From NCBI GenBank assembly GCA_022821725.1, contig JAJEDB010000023.1, positions 1 to 39,392 of the forward strand: DNA of 39,392 nt, written 5' to 3'. This document shows positions 26,601-34,673 of this stretch, in pieces; the stretch's first letter is position 1, and each line of letters begins with the position of its first letter. The DNA is from Candidatus Poribacteria bacterium. GTDB lineage: Bacteria > Poribacteria > WGA-4E > WGA-3G. Below the pieces are notes generated by a model. That model was not told the origin of the DNA, did no database searches, and saw nothing but the letters and a program-made list of their open reading frames with translations. A program made the position numbers and the translations under genes.

Positions 26601-29600
26601 CATCGGCATGTTGAGCGCGACCCGCCTCACATACGGCAGCGGAAACGACGCTCTCAACCGTATCATTTTTGACATGCTCTTTAAACGGAACATCCGACAA
26701 CTTGGTCCCTTGAGTTTCGATTCAAAGGTTGAACTTTTGATGACAGAAGGCACGGGTCAAATTGATATTATGATGGAATATACTCTTTTCGGTGATCCTG
26801 CCCTACAAATTGCTATCGCTAATGGTGAAATTCAACCTACTGTTGAGACCAAAACAGTTGCCCCTGGGGATACCCTCCGAATTGCAGCGGGGCACGTCCA
26901 GACTGCCACTTACGACGCAGCAAATCGAACAAAACGTTTTGTTACCGATACCTCTTTTAACGGCACACTCACCGTTAAAGCTTTATTTCCTGGGAAAACA
27001 GCTACGGCTCAAGGTGTTGCGGGTCCAGTGAAATACTACACTGGAGACGTGATTCTCACGAAAACGGCAAATGTTAACCGCGGTGCTTATCCTGCTTTGA
27101 CTTTTTCTGTTCCGAAAAACATTGATAGCGGTGATGCCCATGTCGAGTACTACGCGCAAAGTAACACAACTGTTGCTGTCGGAGGTGATGGATTTACCGT
27201 CAACATCCCAAAAATCCTTGACATTAAACCCGAGTTAGTCGGTGAAGGTAAGTTCCGCATCTCCGTTCAGGTTTCTGATGAAAAAGAAGAACTGTTCTTG
27301 GTGCTCTTGGAATGGCGCAACCCACAGAGTCGAGCGTGGGAGAATGTCCGACTCGTTCCCGCCGATCCCCCCTTGTCGGAAGACGGATGGTGGACGGTGC
27401 CTGAACCCCTAAACGCGCCTATGGATGGTTCCTCTATCCGGTATAATCTTCAAGTCACGGATATAGACAACAATACGGTTACAAGCAACAGACTTCAGTA
27501 TTATCCCTACGTATATCCTAATCTTACGGTTGTAAAGATCGACAGAACTGACAGGGTTGGGTACGGCTACAACACTAAAACGGAGCAATGGTATCTCTCA
27601 GCGGATGTACAGGTAGAAGGCGAAGGCATAGAGGTCCCTATTGAGGTTGCTTTTTTCAGCGGCAATCCGGATGTTAACGATGATATACTTGTTGACAACG
27701 ATGTGAATCTCATCGGAACTACCCGAATCCAGCCCAATGATTGGGTGCAACGCACACCGTTGACGAATCCCGGGGCAAAGAAGGATGTGTATGAACCGGA
27801 TCCCCTGAACACACTCCCAATTGCAACCGCTACTTTAAATCTGAAAGACTCGTTACCTCTCGGCACACACGACATATTCGTCTATATTGATGTGATAGAA
27901 ACTGAAGCGGATCAACCAGGCAATGTCCTTGAAAACGATGAGGAGGACAATATCGCTTACAGCCGACTCTTTGTCGATATAAATGCGGTGGGAACGGCTT
28001 CTTCAAGTCAGATTACCAGTTTGGACCGGAACTGCGTGATCACTGTTCCGCCTGGCGGTTTCCAAGAAGCAGCAGTGCTGGCAGTTCGTCCGTTAGATGA
28101 ACGAAAGTTTGTGGAAACTGTAGGGGCGGGTTCTCTTGATACAACTCCGAAGGCCTCATCTCCCCGTGGTGGCGAGGGCACCTCGCTCTTACAGGGAATG
28201 TCCAAACGGGCACCACTTCCTGGCATCTCCGCTTACGGATATGAAATTGTTGTTGGTGACCGTAATGGCGAGGCAGCCTCGTCCGCAATAGACGCTCTTA
28301 AACTTACCTCTTCGGTGGCGATCGACTTAAGTTTTGACCTCGGGGCTCTCAGAACCCAACTCACGCGAGAATTGTTGGGTGGCACGGAATCCGAAGATAC
28401 ACCTTTGGAAGAAGGTCCCAATGAATTTGGGGTTGCAGATACAATTAACACTGCCATTGCATCCCGGGCACGTGAGTTAGGTGTTTATATGTTTAACGCA
28501 ACACTCGGAAATTGGACGCGGCTTCCTTCTCAACAACTTGCCGATGCTACGGGGACCTTACAGCAGCGAATACAGGTAACAAACGTGAGTGAGGATAACG
28601 TTGGAGAAAGCGCGCTCCGCGATGTTCGCGTCCAACCCGAAGGGGCTCGGACCGGCAAATACGTCCTCTTCTTCACGGGTCCTCAAACCTATCGGCTTTT
28701 CCTTGCTCCTTCAACGGATGACATACGGGTATTTGACCCCTTGGAACTTATTGCCTCCGCGGAGCAGCTTGGAAACTTTACTACGGACACCCCAAGTTCC
28801 AGACACGGCTTCTCGATTAACGTAGAACTCGATTTTGAAAAACCTTTTGTATTCGGGGATATCTTGACATTCAACATAACTTCGCTTGTACAATCAGCAG
28901 ATGTTGAGCCAGATTTTGATGCCCCTCAACAAGAACAGCGTTGGTATGCCTCTGGGTTCAGGGATGCCAATCGCGGCACGGGTACCATCAGTTACGTTGA
29001 ACTTTCGCCGAACACCACTATGCCGGAGGATAAGTGGATTATCTTCTTCCTGACGGATAGTCTGTTTCAGGTTGAAGGTGAGAGAACCGGTATTTTGCGT
29101 TCCCAAACCGATGGAAACCAGCCATTGCATGGAACGGTCGGAGAACCCTTCCATTATGAGCCTTACGGCTTGCGTTTTCAACTCACGCAAGGCGAACGCT
29201 CCTTTGCACCTGGTGATATATTTCGGTTTCAAACCCGATCTGTCGGCACTATTCGGGCTACAACGGATCGACTCGGACCAATTACGCTGCTGTATACTGA
29301 CGATACTGTACCACCAGATATACAACTCACTATCGGCAATCAACAACACTTTGTTCCGGGGGATGCAACAGATTCGGAACCGCTCATCGGGGCAACATTA
29401 ACTGACCTCAGCGGACTTGATTATCTCACTCGTCCGCTGCTATTGGAAATTGGAGATTCGTTCGGTGAATATGAGCGCATTAAGCCGGAGGCGTATCAGG
29501 TGACACATCACCCCGGTTCAAATCAACTCGTTTTAACATATCCCTCTCCGGAGCTTGAACCGCGGGAATATGAGGTTCGCCTAACTGCAAGCGATGTCCA

Positions 29601-29940
29601 TGGGAATACGGATACAGTGAACATCACATTTCGAGTCCATGATACCTTACAACTGCTATCGTTTCTTAACTATCCAAACCCTTTCCCGCGCAAAACAACG
29701 CTCACCTGCGAATTAACAGCCCCTGCTGATTCACTTGTTGTAAAAATCTATACGCTGAGTGGAAGGCTTATCCGGGAGCTCACCATGCCACCAACGCCTG
29801 GGTTTCTTATGGTGGAATGGGATGGCAGGGATGCTGATGGCGTTGAGGTGGCAAATGGCGTTTACTATGCTAAACTCCGAATCCAGCGCGAGGGTGAAAA
29901 AGATATAACCGAAATCCTCAAAATGATGAAATTGCGTTAA
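23617..29940 (+). CDS. Giant secreted gingipain-type protease (peptidase C25), PorU-like, with T9SS/FlgD-like C-terminal domain
   Basis: 2107 residues. The signal peptide is about 9-38 (FGILLGIYVLIFVGEVCAE). A propeptide-like region (about 60-160, KVPVTRLMLGIPATATIEAV) precedes the C25 domain at about 686-1066. The catalytic pair is H936 (QYAGHGGRIVW) and C970 (LSCYNGYFD), 34 residues apart as in gingipains. Beta-sandwich/CARDB-like domains follow to about 1990. The last 95 residues (YPNPFPRKTTLTCEL, LVVKIYTLSGRLIREL, WDGRDADGVEVANGVYYAKL, ending KMMKLR) match the FlgD-Ig/T9SS type A sorting fold. In Porphyromonas PorU, a C25 protease, removes such signals and is encoded next to PorV; a PorV-like gene follows here. 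The N-terminus and residues about 1505-1530 contain sequence from dispersed repeats. Confidence 0.88.
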   Translation: MLFSKQIGMGRKPVNALFKFGILLGIYVLIFVGEVCAEIRSKNTQQKHPDSFAKITQTTSTDGITLQFTLPELTVSEVTRNDVRYQEVRYAECHFTDEPGNPKVPVTRLMLGIPATATIEAVDVSVASAETRPGVRLVPVPIFDIHERNSQHAASQHWSESGSAYRLKENGAFAGNRSYPGYPLARIVREGYIRSQRVIALALYPVQYLPNTRTLRSYSRFTVNIRFSYTEQGGPLTAQRSGSQIFPVQGTIAPESEAFERAFSHQLLNAEQAAHFRAPRPLVPAAPTLIANGGDGTRYKLSVQKTGIYAVTAASLQNDWGIDLIGTHPTRLRLTQGNRNIPIYISGAADGSFDPNDAIFFLGHKPKNRYSRWNVYWLTIDNGATPTRLPTRVPQITANPTDQTATQVPTFRSKVNFEEDYLTSNLEFVYTETVSPGDKHGWFDALDFWYWDGIKNGGDAAEMRLEFPLYDVAKSFDPPRISVDLQGGTPVSHEILVAINGVRIDFAQWEQQDTLTIGRTLRTWDTLKDSVKGEQNVLSLARVDSNVDEDTTRYPYHVYLNRFSVEYTRLFRAVADELWFRSPTADATSQERKLPGGRKLQYKIEAFRDPGIHIFETDGTYLTAQMQGVNVEVDVGGVSNRDSYNALFQVPDTRSTQFIAVSNTALRQPDRVEVVAPTDLATAVHGVDYLIVTHPNFLSAAQRLAAWRSAPGGGGYRTKVVTTDDIYNTFGDGDVNPKTIKAFLKHAFQSWTPPALTYVVLFGDGTFDFRGIDTDIYAEPPELAGYIPTHYIRTDSFGRTAADHWYATVSGHDEFTDFYIGRLSVEAPDQADAVVDKIIAYEQAPPNGDWRRRIISVADDEVSNSGDFIFKKSLDEIAKDHTRLGYETVEVFLEDVIDQVEAHPADYPGLLPQRVAKDQIIEALGEGAVLAQYAGHGGRIVWAHEAIFDNASVDQVEETDKIPFMLVLSCYNGYFDKPGEPSMAEKLLRKERGGIIGMLSATRLTYGSGNDALNRIIFDMLFKRNIRQLGPLSFDSKVELLMTEGTGQIDIMMEYTLFGDPALQIAIANGEIQPTVETKTVAPGDTLRIAAGHVQTATYDAANRTKRFVTDTSFNGTLTVKALFPGKTATAQGVAGPVKYYTGDVILTKTANVNRGAYPALTFSVPKNIDSGDAHVEYYAQSNTTVAVGGDGFTVNIPKILDIKPELVGEGKFRISVQVSDEKEELFLVLLEWRNPQSRAWENVRLVPADPPLSEDGWWTVPEPLNAPMDGSSIRYNLQVTDIDNNTVTSNRLQYYPYVYPNLTVVKIDRTDRVGYGYNTKTEQWYLSADVQVEGEGIEVPIEVAFFSGNPDVNDDILVDNDVNLIGTTRIQPNDWVQRTPLTNPGAKKDVYEPDPLNTLPIATATLNLKDSLPLGTHDIFVYIDVIETEADQPGNVLENDEEDNIAYSRLFVDINAVGTASSSQITSLDRNCVITVPPGGFQEAAVLAVRPLDERKFVETVGAGSLDTTPKASSPRGGEGTSLLQGMSKRAPLPGISAYGYEIVVGDRNGEAASSAIDALKLTSSVAIDLSFDLGALRTQLTRELLGGTESEDTPLEEGPNEFGVADTINTAIASRARELGVYMFNATLGNWTRLPSQQLADATGTLQQRIQVTNVSEDNVGESALRDVRVQPEGARTGKYVLFFTGPQTYRLFLAPSTDDIRVFDPLELIASAEQLGNFTTDTPSSRHGFSINVELDFEKPFVFGDILTFNITSLVQSADVEPDFDAPQQEQRWYASGFRDANRGTGTISYVELSPNTTMPEDKWIIFFLTDSLFQVEGERTGILRSQTDGNQPLHGTVGEPFHYEPYGLRFQLTQGERSFAPGDIFRFQTRSVGTIRATTDRLGPITLLYTDDTVPPDIQLTIGNQQHFVPGDATDSEPLIGATLTDLSGLDYLTRPLLLEIGDSFGEYERIKPEAYQVTHHPGSNQLVLTYPSPELEPREYEVRLTASDVHGNTDTVNITFRVHDTLQLLSFLNYPNPFPRKTTLTCELTAPADSLVVKIYTLSGRLIRELTMPPTPGFLMVEWDGRDADGVEVANGVYYAKLRIQREGEKDITEILKMMKLR

Positions 29941-30060
29941 TGGTTGTCAGGGTTAATAGTTGTCAGTTGTCAGTTCCAAGCGGGGTTACTTAAACGAGAA
30001 CCTCTTAACTGAAAACTGATAACTGAAAGGATTTTTGAAAAAAATCCGAACCGAAAACTA
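29941..30060. repeat. Family C cruciform repeat before the PorV-like gene
   Basis: Left arm GTTGTCAGGGTTAATAGTTG, right arm CCTCTTAACTGAAAACTGAT, then an inner hairpin GGATTTTTGAAAAAAATCC (about 30028-30046) and GAACCGAAAACTACTAA just before the start codon. The ending is the same as at gyrA and anmK. Confidence 0.75.
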
Positions 30061-30064
30061 CTAA

Positions 30065-31159
30065 ATGAAACATCTTAAAAAAAATATCTTCTATTTTCCG
30101 GTGTATGTAATTACGTTCTGCGTGGTGGTTCTCCAATCCGCTGAGGCAAGATACACTGCTGATTTCCTAACACTTGGCGTCGGAGCCCGCGCACTGGCTA
30201 TGGGCGGTGCAGGGACTGCCCTGAGTGACAATGCTTACGCCCCCTATTGGAATCCCGCTGGACTGGGGCAGCTCACCCGATATGAAGTCAGTTTCATGCA
30301 CTCCACGCTCAACGGAGAGGATGCTTACGATTTTGTCAGTTTTGTGGTGCCGCTTGCAAACCACAACTTGCAAGACGGAAGTCATCCACTGAAAAAACGG
30401 GGCGCGATCGGTGTCAGTTGGCTCCGCGTCGGTGTTGACGATATTCCTATTACCAGTCTACCTGTGGTCAGTCGTCCTGTTGGACCTATGAACCGTCCGG
30501 AGGTCGTAGGGTCTTTCAACAATACCGATAACGCCTTTCTCTTTGCTAACGGCTGGAGATTGCCCGCTTTTCGTGGTATTCATTTACATCTCGGCGGGAC
30601 GCTCAAACTTCTCTATATGAGTGGGTATCGAAGCACAAACGCCATTGGTGGCGGCGCAGATGTCGGTATTATCGCAATGACAAACCCAGAAAAATCTCAC
30701 CAACTCATGCTTGGATTGCAGGGAAGCGATGCCTTTACGACAAAACTCTATTGGAATACACCGCCACAATCGTCAGATCAGACATCTCATACCGAAACGA
30801 TACTGCCCCATCTGAAGATTGGTATTGCCACGATACACTCGCTCCCTATCTTCCGAAGCACACTCATTCTCGCCCTGGATACCTACATCCAAAATCAGGG
30901 TCAATCTCAAGTCGAGGCACCGCAGGGAAGTCCTGTTGAGTTACATGCAGGTGCCGAGTGGACGCTCTTCGATCTACTTGCCTTGCGGATTGGAATAGCG
31001 GAACGGAGTGGGAGTCTTGAGAGTGTTCGCCAATTGACAGCCGGGGTTGGGTTGAACCTCCGGTTTGTTACAGGGGCAGGGGCGGGATTAGACTATGCGT
31101 TTGCGAATCATCCAGCATTAGGTGGCAGCCATCGTATATCTCTCCGAATTAGATTTTAG
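30065..31159 (+). CDS. PorV/PorQ-family outer-membrane beta-barrel protein
   Basis: 364 residues with a signal peptide (about 1-28, ending SAEA). DFLTLGVGARALAMGGAGTAL, with YWNPAGLGQL shortly after, is the diagnostic N-terminal motif of the PorV/PorQ/UPF0164 family, followed by amphipathic beta strands and a C-terminal aromatic strand ending RISLRIRF. In type IX secretion PorV carries cargo to the PorU C25 protease at the cell surface. Adjacency, same strand and a 124-base gap to the C25 gene support a PorU-PorV type pair. No ribosome site is present; the start lies directly after the repeat. The core T9SS genes (sprA, porK-N) are not in this window, so secretion by that route is inference. 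Confidence 0.85.
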   Translation: MKHLKKNIFYFPVYVITFCVVVLQSAEARYTADFLTLGVGARALAMGGAGTALSDNAYAPYWNPAGLGQLTRYEVSFMHSTLNGEDAYDFVSFVVPLANHNLQDGSHPLKKRGAIGVSWLRVGVDDIPITSLPVVSRPVGPMNRPEVVGSFNNTDNAFLFANGWRLPAFRGIHLHLGGTLKLLYMSGYRSTNAIGGGADVGIIAMTNPEKSHQLMLGLQGSDAFTTKLYWNTPPQSSDQTSHTETILPHLKIGIATIHSLPIFRSTLILALDTYIQNQGQSQVEAPQGSPVELHAGAEWTLFDLLALRIGIAERSGSLESVRQLTAGVGLNLRFVTGAGAGLDYAFANHPALGGSHRISLRIRF

Positions 31160-31188
31160 GAGTTGTCAGTTATTAAGTAGTTCAAAAA

Positions 31189-32487
31189 TTACGGACACAC
31201 GAACTTGCCGAGAACTTTTCGCACAGACGCGCCTGTCGCTGAAGGCAAGTTTCCAGCCTGTCCGTGAAGGGATTCATTCGCGAGGATTGCGAACGCTATT
31301 GCTTCTTTTGCATCCGCCGAGATGCCTGAGGTATCTACAGGTTCAACAACTGTATTTACTAAGACCTCGCTGAGCCTTTGCATGAGGGTTCGGTTGTGTA
31401 CGCCGCCGCCGCTCACGTAGAGTCTGTCTATTGGGTTCTGTTCCGACACGAATTGTGAAATATAAAGGGCAACTGTCTGGACTGTCAAGTCGGTCAATGT
31501 TGCAATAGCGTCGTTATCTGAAAGACCGTATTCACGACATGCCCTCAGACATTCCAGTGAGAAGGTGTGTCCGAACATCTCGCGTCCAGTTGTCTTCGGT
31601 GGCGTCAGTTGGAAAAAGGGGTGCTTTAACCATTCGTCAATGAGCGGTTGGTGCGAGGTTCCCTGCGCGGCACGCTGACCGGCTTCGTCATAACGTTCTT
31701 TTCCATCCGTTATCTCGCTCACGACTGCATCGACACACATATTTCCGGGTCCTGTGTCTGCTGCCGAGACCGAATCAAACGATCCGTTAGCGGGAAGCAC
31801 AGTGAGGTTCGCGATCCCTCCAATGTTCAGGAGGCCCACCGTTTTAGTGGTGTCACGAAACAACAGATAGTCTGGATATGATACTAAGGGGGCACCTTGC
31901 CCGCCTGCTGCCATATCTGCTACTCGGAAGTCAGCGATGGTCGGAATACCCGTCTCGTGTGCGATGACCGCAGGTTCACCGATCTGCAGTGTTGATGGAT
32001 TTCTAATTTTCCTTGCGGTTCGATGAGGTGAGTTGGAGGGTTCATGTCCCTTTCCGTGGACCCGCCTTCCACTTCGTTTCAGGCTGCGTGTTTCTTTAAT
32101 TGTATCTGCGGTACAATCGGTGTTCGGGTCTCCGGGTAAGTGGTGAATCGTTTGACCGTGTGAGCCGATGAGGTCAATGTCTCTCGCAAACATTCCGTTT
32201 TTTTGTAGGGTATGTTTGACAGCCTCCGCGAAGAGATGTCCGATGTAGAAGTTCATCTCACAAATGTCGTCAACGCGACTCGTATCGGGCTGGCAGAGAG
32301 CGAGGATGCGTTGTGGCACATCGGGCGGAAAGGGAAAAGTCTCAAAAGCGATCAGGTTTACTGTCGTTTCTAAACCGTGCCCCGTGATTTCAACAACGGC
32401 TGCATCAATGCCATCGACAGAGGTGCCAGACATCAGACCGATAACATACTTTTTCTTTTTTTTGAGGAGTTCACAAAATTCTATCAT
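31189..32487 (-). CDS. anmK: Anhydro-N-acetylmuramic acid kinase
   Basis: Phosphorylates and opens 1,6-anhydro-MurNAc to MurNAc-6-phosphate during cell-wall recycling. Motifs visible: GLMSGTSVDGIDAAVVEI (about 17-34), GSHGQTIHHLPGDP, TLQIGEPAVIAHETGIP, DFRVADMAAGGQGAPLVSYPD, LLNIGGIANLT, ADTGPGNMCVDAVV, KTTGREMFG and YVSGGGVHNRTLM. At 432 aa it is longer than the usual 365-390. The excess is about 40 residues between PGDP and STLQIGEP, encoded in part by a dispersed repeat (32001-32090). The motif order is otherwise intact, so the enzyme is probably active. Last gene of the operon that begins with the XRE regulator. No ribosome site precedes ATG 32487, which lies just after a family C repeat. 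Confidence 0.93.
   Translation of the reverse strand: MIEFCELLKKKKKYVIGLMSGTSVDGIDAAVVEITGHGLETTVNLIAFETFPFPPDVPQRILALCQPDTSRVDDICEMNFYIGHLFAEAVKHTLQKNGMFARDIDLIGSHGQTIHHLPGDPNTDCTADTIKETRSLKRSGRRVHGKGHEPSNSPHRTARKIRNPSTLQIGEPAVIAHETGIPTIADFRVADMAAGGQGAPLVSYPDYLLFRDTTKTVGLLNIGGIANLTVLPANGSFDSVSAADTGPGNMCVDAVVSEITDGKERYDEAGQRAAQGTSHQPLIDEWLKHPFFQLTPPKTTGREMFGHTFSLECLRACREYGLSDNDAIATLTDLTVQTVALYISQFVSEQNPIDRLYVSGGGVHNRTLMQRLSEVLVNTVVEPVDTSGISADAKEAIAFAILANESLHGQAGNLPSATGASVRKVLGKFVCP
32001..32090. repeat. Dispersed repeat, family B, inserted in frame in anmK
   Basis: TTCTAATTTTCCTTGCGG followed by TTCGATGAGGTGAGTTGG closely matches the copy at 5358-5446, and the far end (CGTTTCAGGCTGCG) corresponds to its TTGCAGGCTACG. 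Read on the minus strand it encodes part of an Arg/Lys-rich segment that other AnmK proteins lack. Confidence 0.8.
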
Positions 32488-32499
32488 ATTTTTTTAGAG

Positions 32500-32592
32500 T
32501 TTTCGGTTCGCCTGCTGTGCAGGAGACCTTCGGTCATTGGTTATCAGTTAAGAGATTTTCGTTTAGCAAGGGAAATACTTTCTCGTAACTAA
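32500..32592. repeat. Family C cruciform repeat between namZ and anmK
   Basis: Read on the minus strand: CGATTAGTTGTTAGTTACG, then CTCTTAACTGATAACCAATG, and GAACCGAAAACTC shortly before the anmK ATG. The inner hairpin cassette is different again (CCTGCTGTGCAGG, about 32511-32523). Confidence 0.7.
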
Positions 32593-32595
32593 CAA

Positions 32596-33813
32596 CTAAT
32601 CGTAGGCGTGATACTGTTTTGCCTTTTCATGCCATATCTGAAGCTCATCAGTCCACCGTACCTGAACCTTATCCAATGGCTCTCTATCTAACAGCGCGTC
32701 TCGGAGCCAATTATTTCCTGCTAATCGATCAAAGTGCTCGGGCCGGAACGCAAAATGGTCGCTGTATTCAGTAGTTAAAGTGGATAACATGTGGATAACC
32801 GTCTCTACGGGCAGAAAGCGTTCTCTATCGGTAATATGGATTGCGACCCCGCCGCATGACTGTTTCGCGTATTTTGTGGTTTCAGCAACTGGAGCAGGCG
32901 TAAAAATAACGGGACGGAACAGAACACCGGGTAGCGACAAAGCATTTAGGGTCTCAGCCCACTTTTCACCACTACACCAAGGCGCGCCGATATATTCAAA
33001 GGGTTTTGTCGTGCCTCTGCCCTCACTCATATTTGTGCCTTCAAACAAGCATAAGCCGGGATAGAGTGTTGCGGTTGTGAGTGTCGGCATATTGGGCGAG
33101 GGGGGCACCCACTGCAAGCCGGTGTCATCGAACCACATTCCGCGTTCGTATCCGTGCATCCATGCAACGTTTAGACGGCACGCTGGCACACGTTCCGCCT
33201 TCAAGAGTGTTGCCAGTTCACCGATCGTCAACCCGTAACGGACAGGCACTGTATGTATGCCGACAAACGATTCAGACCCGCGTTCCAATATCGGTCCCTC
33301 CACAGCAGTGCACGCAATCGGATTCGGACGGTCTGCGACGACGAAATCAATGTCGTGATCGGCGGAAACCTCCATTGCATGTAGCAGTGTTGAGATATAG
33401 GTATAATAACGTGTTCCAACATCTTGCATATCGTAGATAAGCAGATCAATCCCTTCAAGTTGGCGTGCTGTTGGACGCACTGATTGTCCATACAGACTAT
33501 AGACCGGGACGCTCGTGAGGCGGGGTGTTTTTGCTTGGGTTTCTCTTCGCGATGCGTTTTCATCCGAGACCTCGAGGCTATCGACAGCGATACCATCTTG
33601 AACCGCGCCCCAGAACCCATGCTCTGGAGAAAAGATCGCAGAAAGCCGACACGATGATGCCGCCGCGAAAAGTCGGTAATTGCTTCGTAAAGTGGCATCA
33701 ACTCCTGTGTGATTTGTAATCAGACCCATTGATTTCCCGCGAATCCAGTCACTTTTTTTTGTGAGCAGAACATTCAAGCCTAATTCAAATTTGAGGGTTT
33801 TCCGTTGCGTCAT
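32596..33813 (-). CDS. namZ: Exo-beta-N-acetylmuramidase NamZ (DUF1343, GH171)
   Basis: 405 aa, full length for DUF1343. Motifs: GLNVLLTKKSDWIRGKSMGLITNHTGVD (N-terminus), FSPEHGFWGAVQDG, PVYSLYGQSVRPT, IDLLIYDMQDVGTRYYTYISTL, DRPNPI, EGPILE and NMPTLTTATLYPGLCLFEGTNMSEGRGTTKPFEYIGAPW. In Bacillus subtilis NamZ removes terminal MurNAc from peptidoglycan chains and works with NagZ and AmiE. No signal peptide is visible, so it probably acts in the cytoplasm on recovered fragments, unlike the secreted B. subtilis enzyme. Its ATG overlaps the stop of the ImmA gene (ATGA, 33810-33813) and GGAG lies eight bases upstream inside that gene, indicating translational coupling. Confidence 0.93.
   Translation of the reverse strand: MTQRKTLKFELGLNVLLTKKSDWIRGKSMGLITNHTGVDATLRSNYRLFAAASSCRLSAIFSPEHGFWGAVQDGIAVDSLEVSDENASRRETQAKTPRLTSVPVYSLYGQSVRPTARQLEGIDLLIYDMQDVGTRYYTYISTLLHAMEVSADHDIDFVVADRPNPIACTAVEGPILERGSESFVGIHTVPVRYGLTIGELATLLKAERVPACRLNVAWMHGYERGMWFDDTGLQWVPPSPNMPTLTTATLYPGLCLFEGTNMSEGRGTTKPFEYIGAPWCSGEKWAETLNALSLPGVLFRPVIFTPAPVAETTKYAKQSCGGVAIHITDRERFLPVETVIHMLSTLTTEYSDHFAFRPEHFDRLAGNNWLRDALLDREPLDKVQVRWTDELQIWHEKAKQYHAYD
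32779..32798 (+). promoter_or_regulatory. Pair of DnaA-box sequences inside namZ
   Basis: AGTGGATAA (32779-32787, one mismatch) and TGTGGATAA (32790-32798, perfect) are 11 bases apart, the spacing used in the oriC arrays. They lie in coding sequence (VIHMLSTL), so this may be chance; a DnaA titration or regulatory site is possible. Confidence 0.35.
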
Positions 33814-34673
33814 GATACCGTCTCCGATAGAAGATCTGGCATAAACGTCAATTGGTTGGTATTCGGCGGAGGGGTCAAATGGAACAAAGCATAAACCCTT
33901 TTTCTATAGGGTAATGCTTCGCAGGTGCAAGACTCCTGCCAACTTGGAAAAAATATCTTGCTTTTACCTTCAAGCGTCTGTGCCTGCGAAAATGCCCGAT
34001 TTATCAGGTGGTCATCAGGAAAAACCGTGTATTTAGCCAACCAACGATTCGCAGCAGGTGATGAAGCGGAATAGACAACATGCCACTTCAGTTTGGAGAC
34101 GTGATATTTCATATCAAAAAGTTGATTTTGCGACTTTATTGTATTTTCCGGTATGAATCCATATTCAAAAACAGATGTAATGCATTCATTTGGAGCGACT
34201 TGAGCGAGTTGTATAGTCGTCGCAATTGTTGAGCTTTTAAAATAACGAGCGGCAAGTGGGATCAGTTTAACATTAAATCCCTTTTCTTCATAGAGCCTTG
34301 AAAATATATTGCTCGGCATCAAAAACTCCGCTGCACCAATATTACAGAGAGTTTCCAACGGCTCTTTGTATCCAGTTTTCTGACTCCATGTATATTCATG
34401 AAGTTGTGAAATTAAATCTTCATCCTTTTCAATCAAATAATGGGTAACCTCGTGAAATTGTGTAAATCGCTTACGCTCTTCATTTTGAATCGCGGAATTG
34501 ATACAAATTGTCCTTCCTTCGTGTGTTCCATCAGTGCCATACGGTAAGGGACCTTCCTTCACATCCAATCCCAAACCACAGCATATTTCATCAAAAACTG
34601 GGATTTCGGTCGAAGCATATTCCTTGACAACATTCTGAACCAATTTGACAACATGCCTTTTCATGTTATTCAC
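33810..34673 (-). CDS. ImmA/IrrE-family metallopeptidase
   Basis: 287 aa. The zinc motif is FHEVTHYL (HExxH), followed by the downstream acidic ligand in AAEFLMP, the standard ImmA/IrrE (COG2856) pattern. Such proteases cleave a partner XRE repressor on a stress signal (ImmA-ImmR of ICEBs1, IrrE-DdrO of Deinococcus). The partner XRE gene lies directly upstream and overlaps by eight bases. Start GTG 34673 is supported by AAAGGAGG six bases upstream; an ATG at 34664 is too far from it. The C-terminal half (about 150-287) is a domain I do not recognise, with Cys-x-Cys in ESCTCEAL, and could be the signal sensor. Its stop overlaps the namZ start. Confidence 0.9.
   Translation of the reverse strand: MNNMKRHVVKLVQNVVKEYASTEIPVFDEICCGLGLDVKEGPLPYGTDGTHEGRTICINSAIQNEERKRFTQFHEVTHYLIEKDEDLISQLHEYTWSQKTGYKEPLETLCNIGAAEFLMPSNIFSRLYEEKGFNVKLIPLAARYFKSSTIATTIQLAQVAPNECITSVFEYGFIPENTIKSQNQLFDMKYHVSKLKWHVVYSASSPAANRWLAKYTVFPDDHLINRAFSQAQTLEGKSKIFFPSWQESCTCEALPYRKRVYALFHLTPPPNTNQLTFMPDLLSETVS

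Noticed and set aside
30065..31159. Treating the barrel protein as a generic OmpA/FadL porin
   Set aside because: The N-terminal LGVGARALAMGGAGTAL with YWNPAGL fits PorV/PorQ better, and the neighbouring C25 gene supports this.
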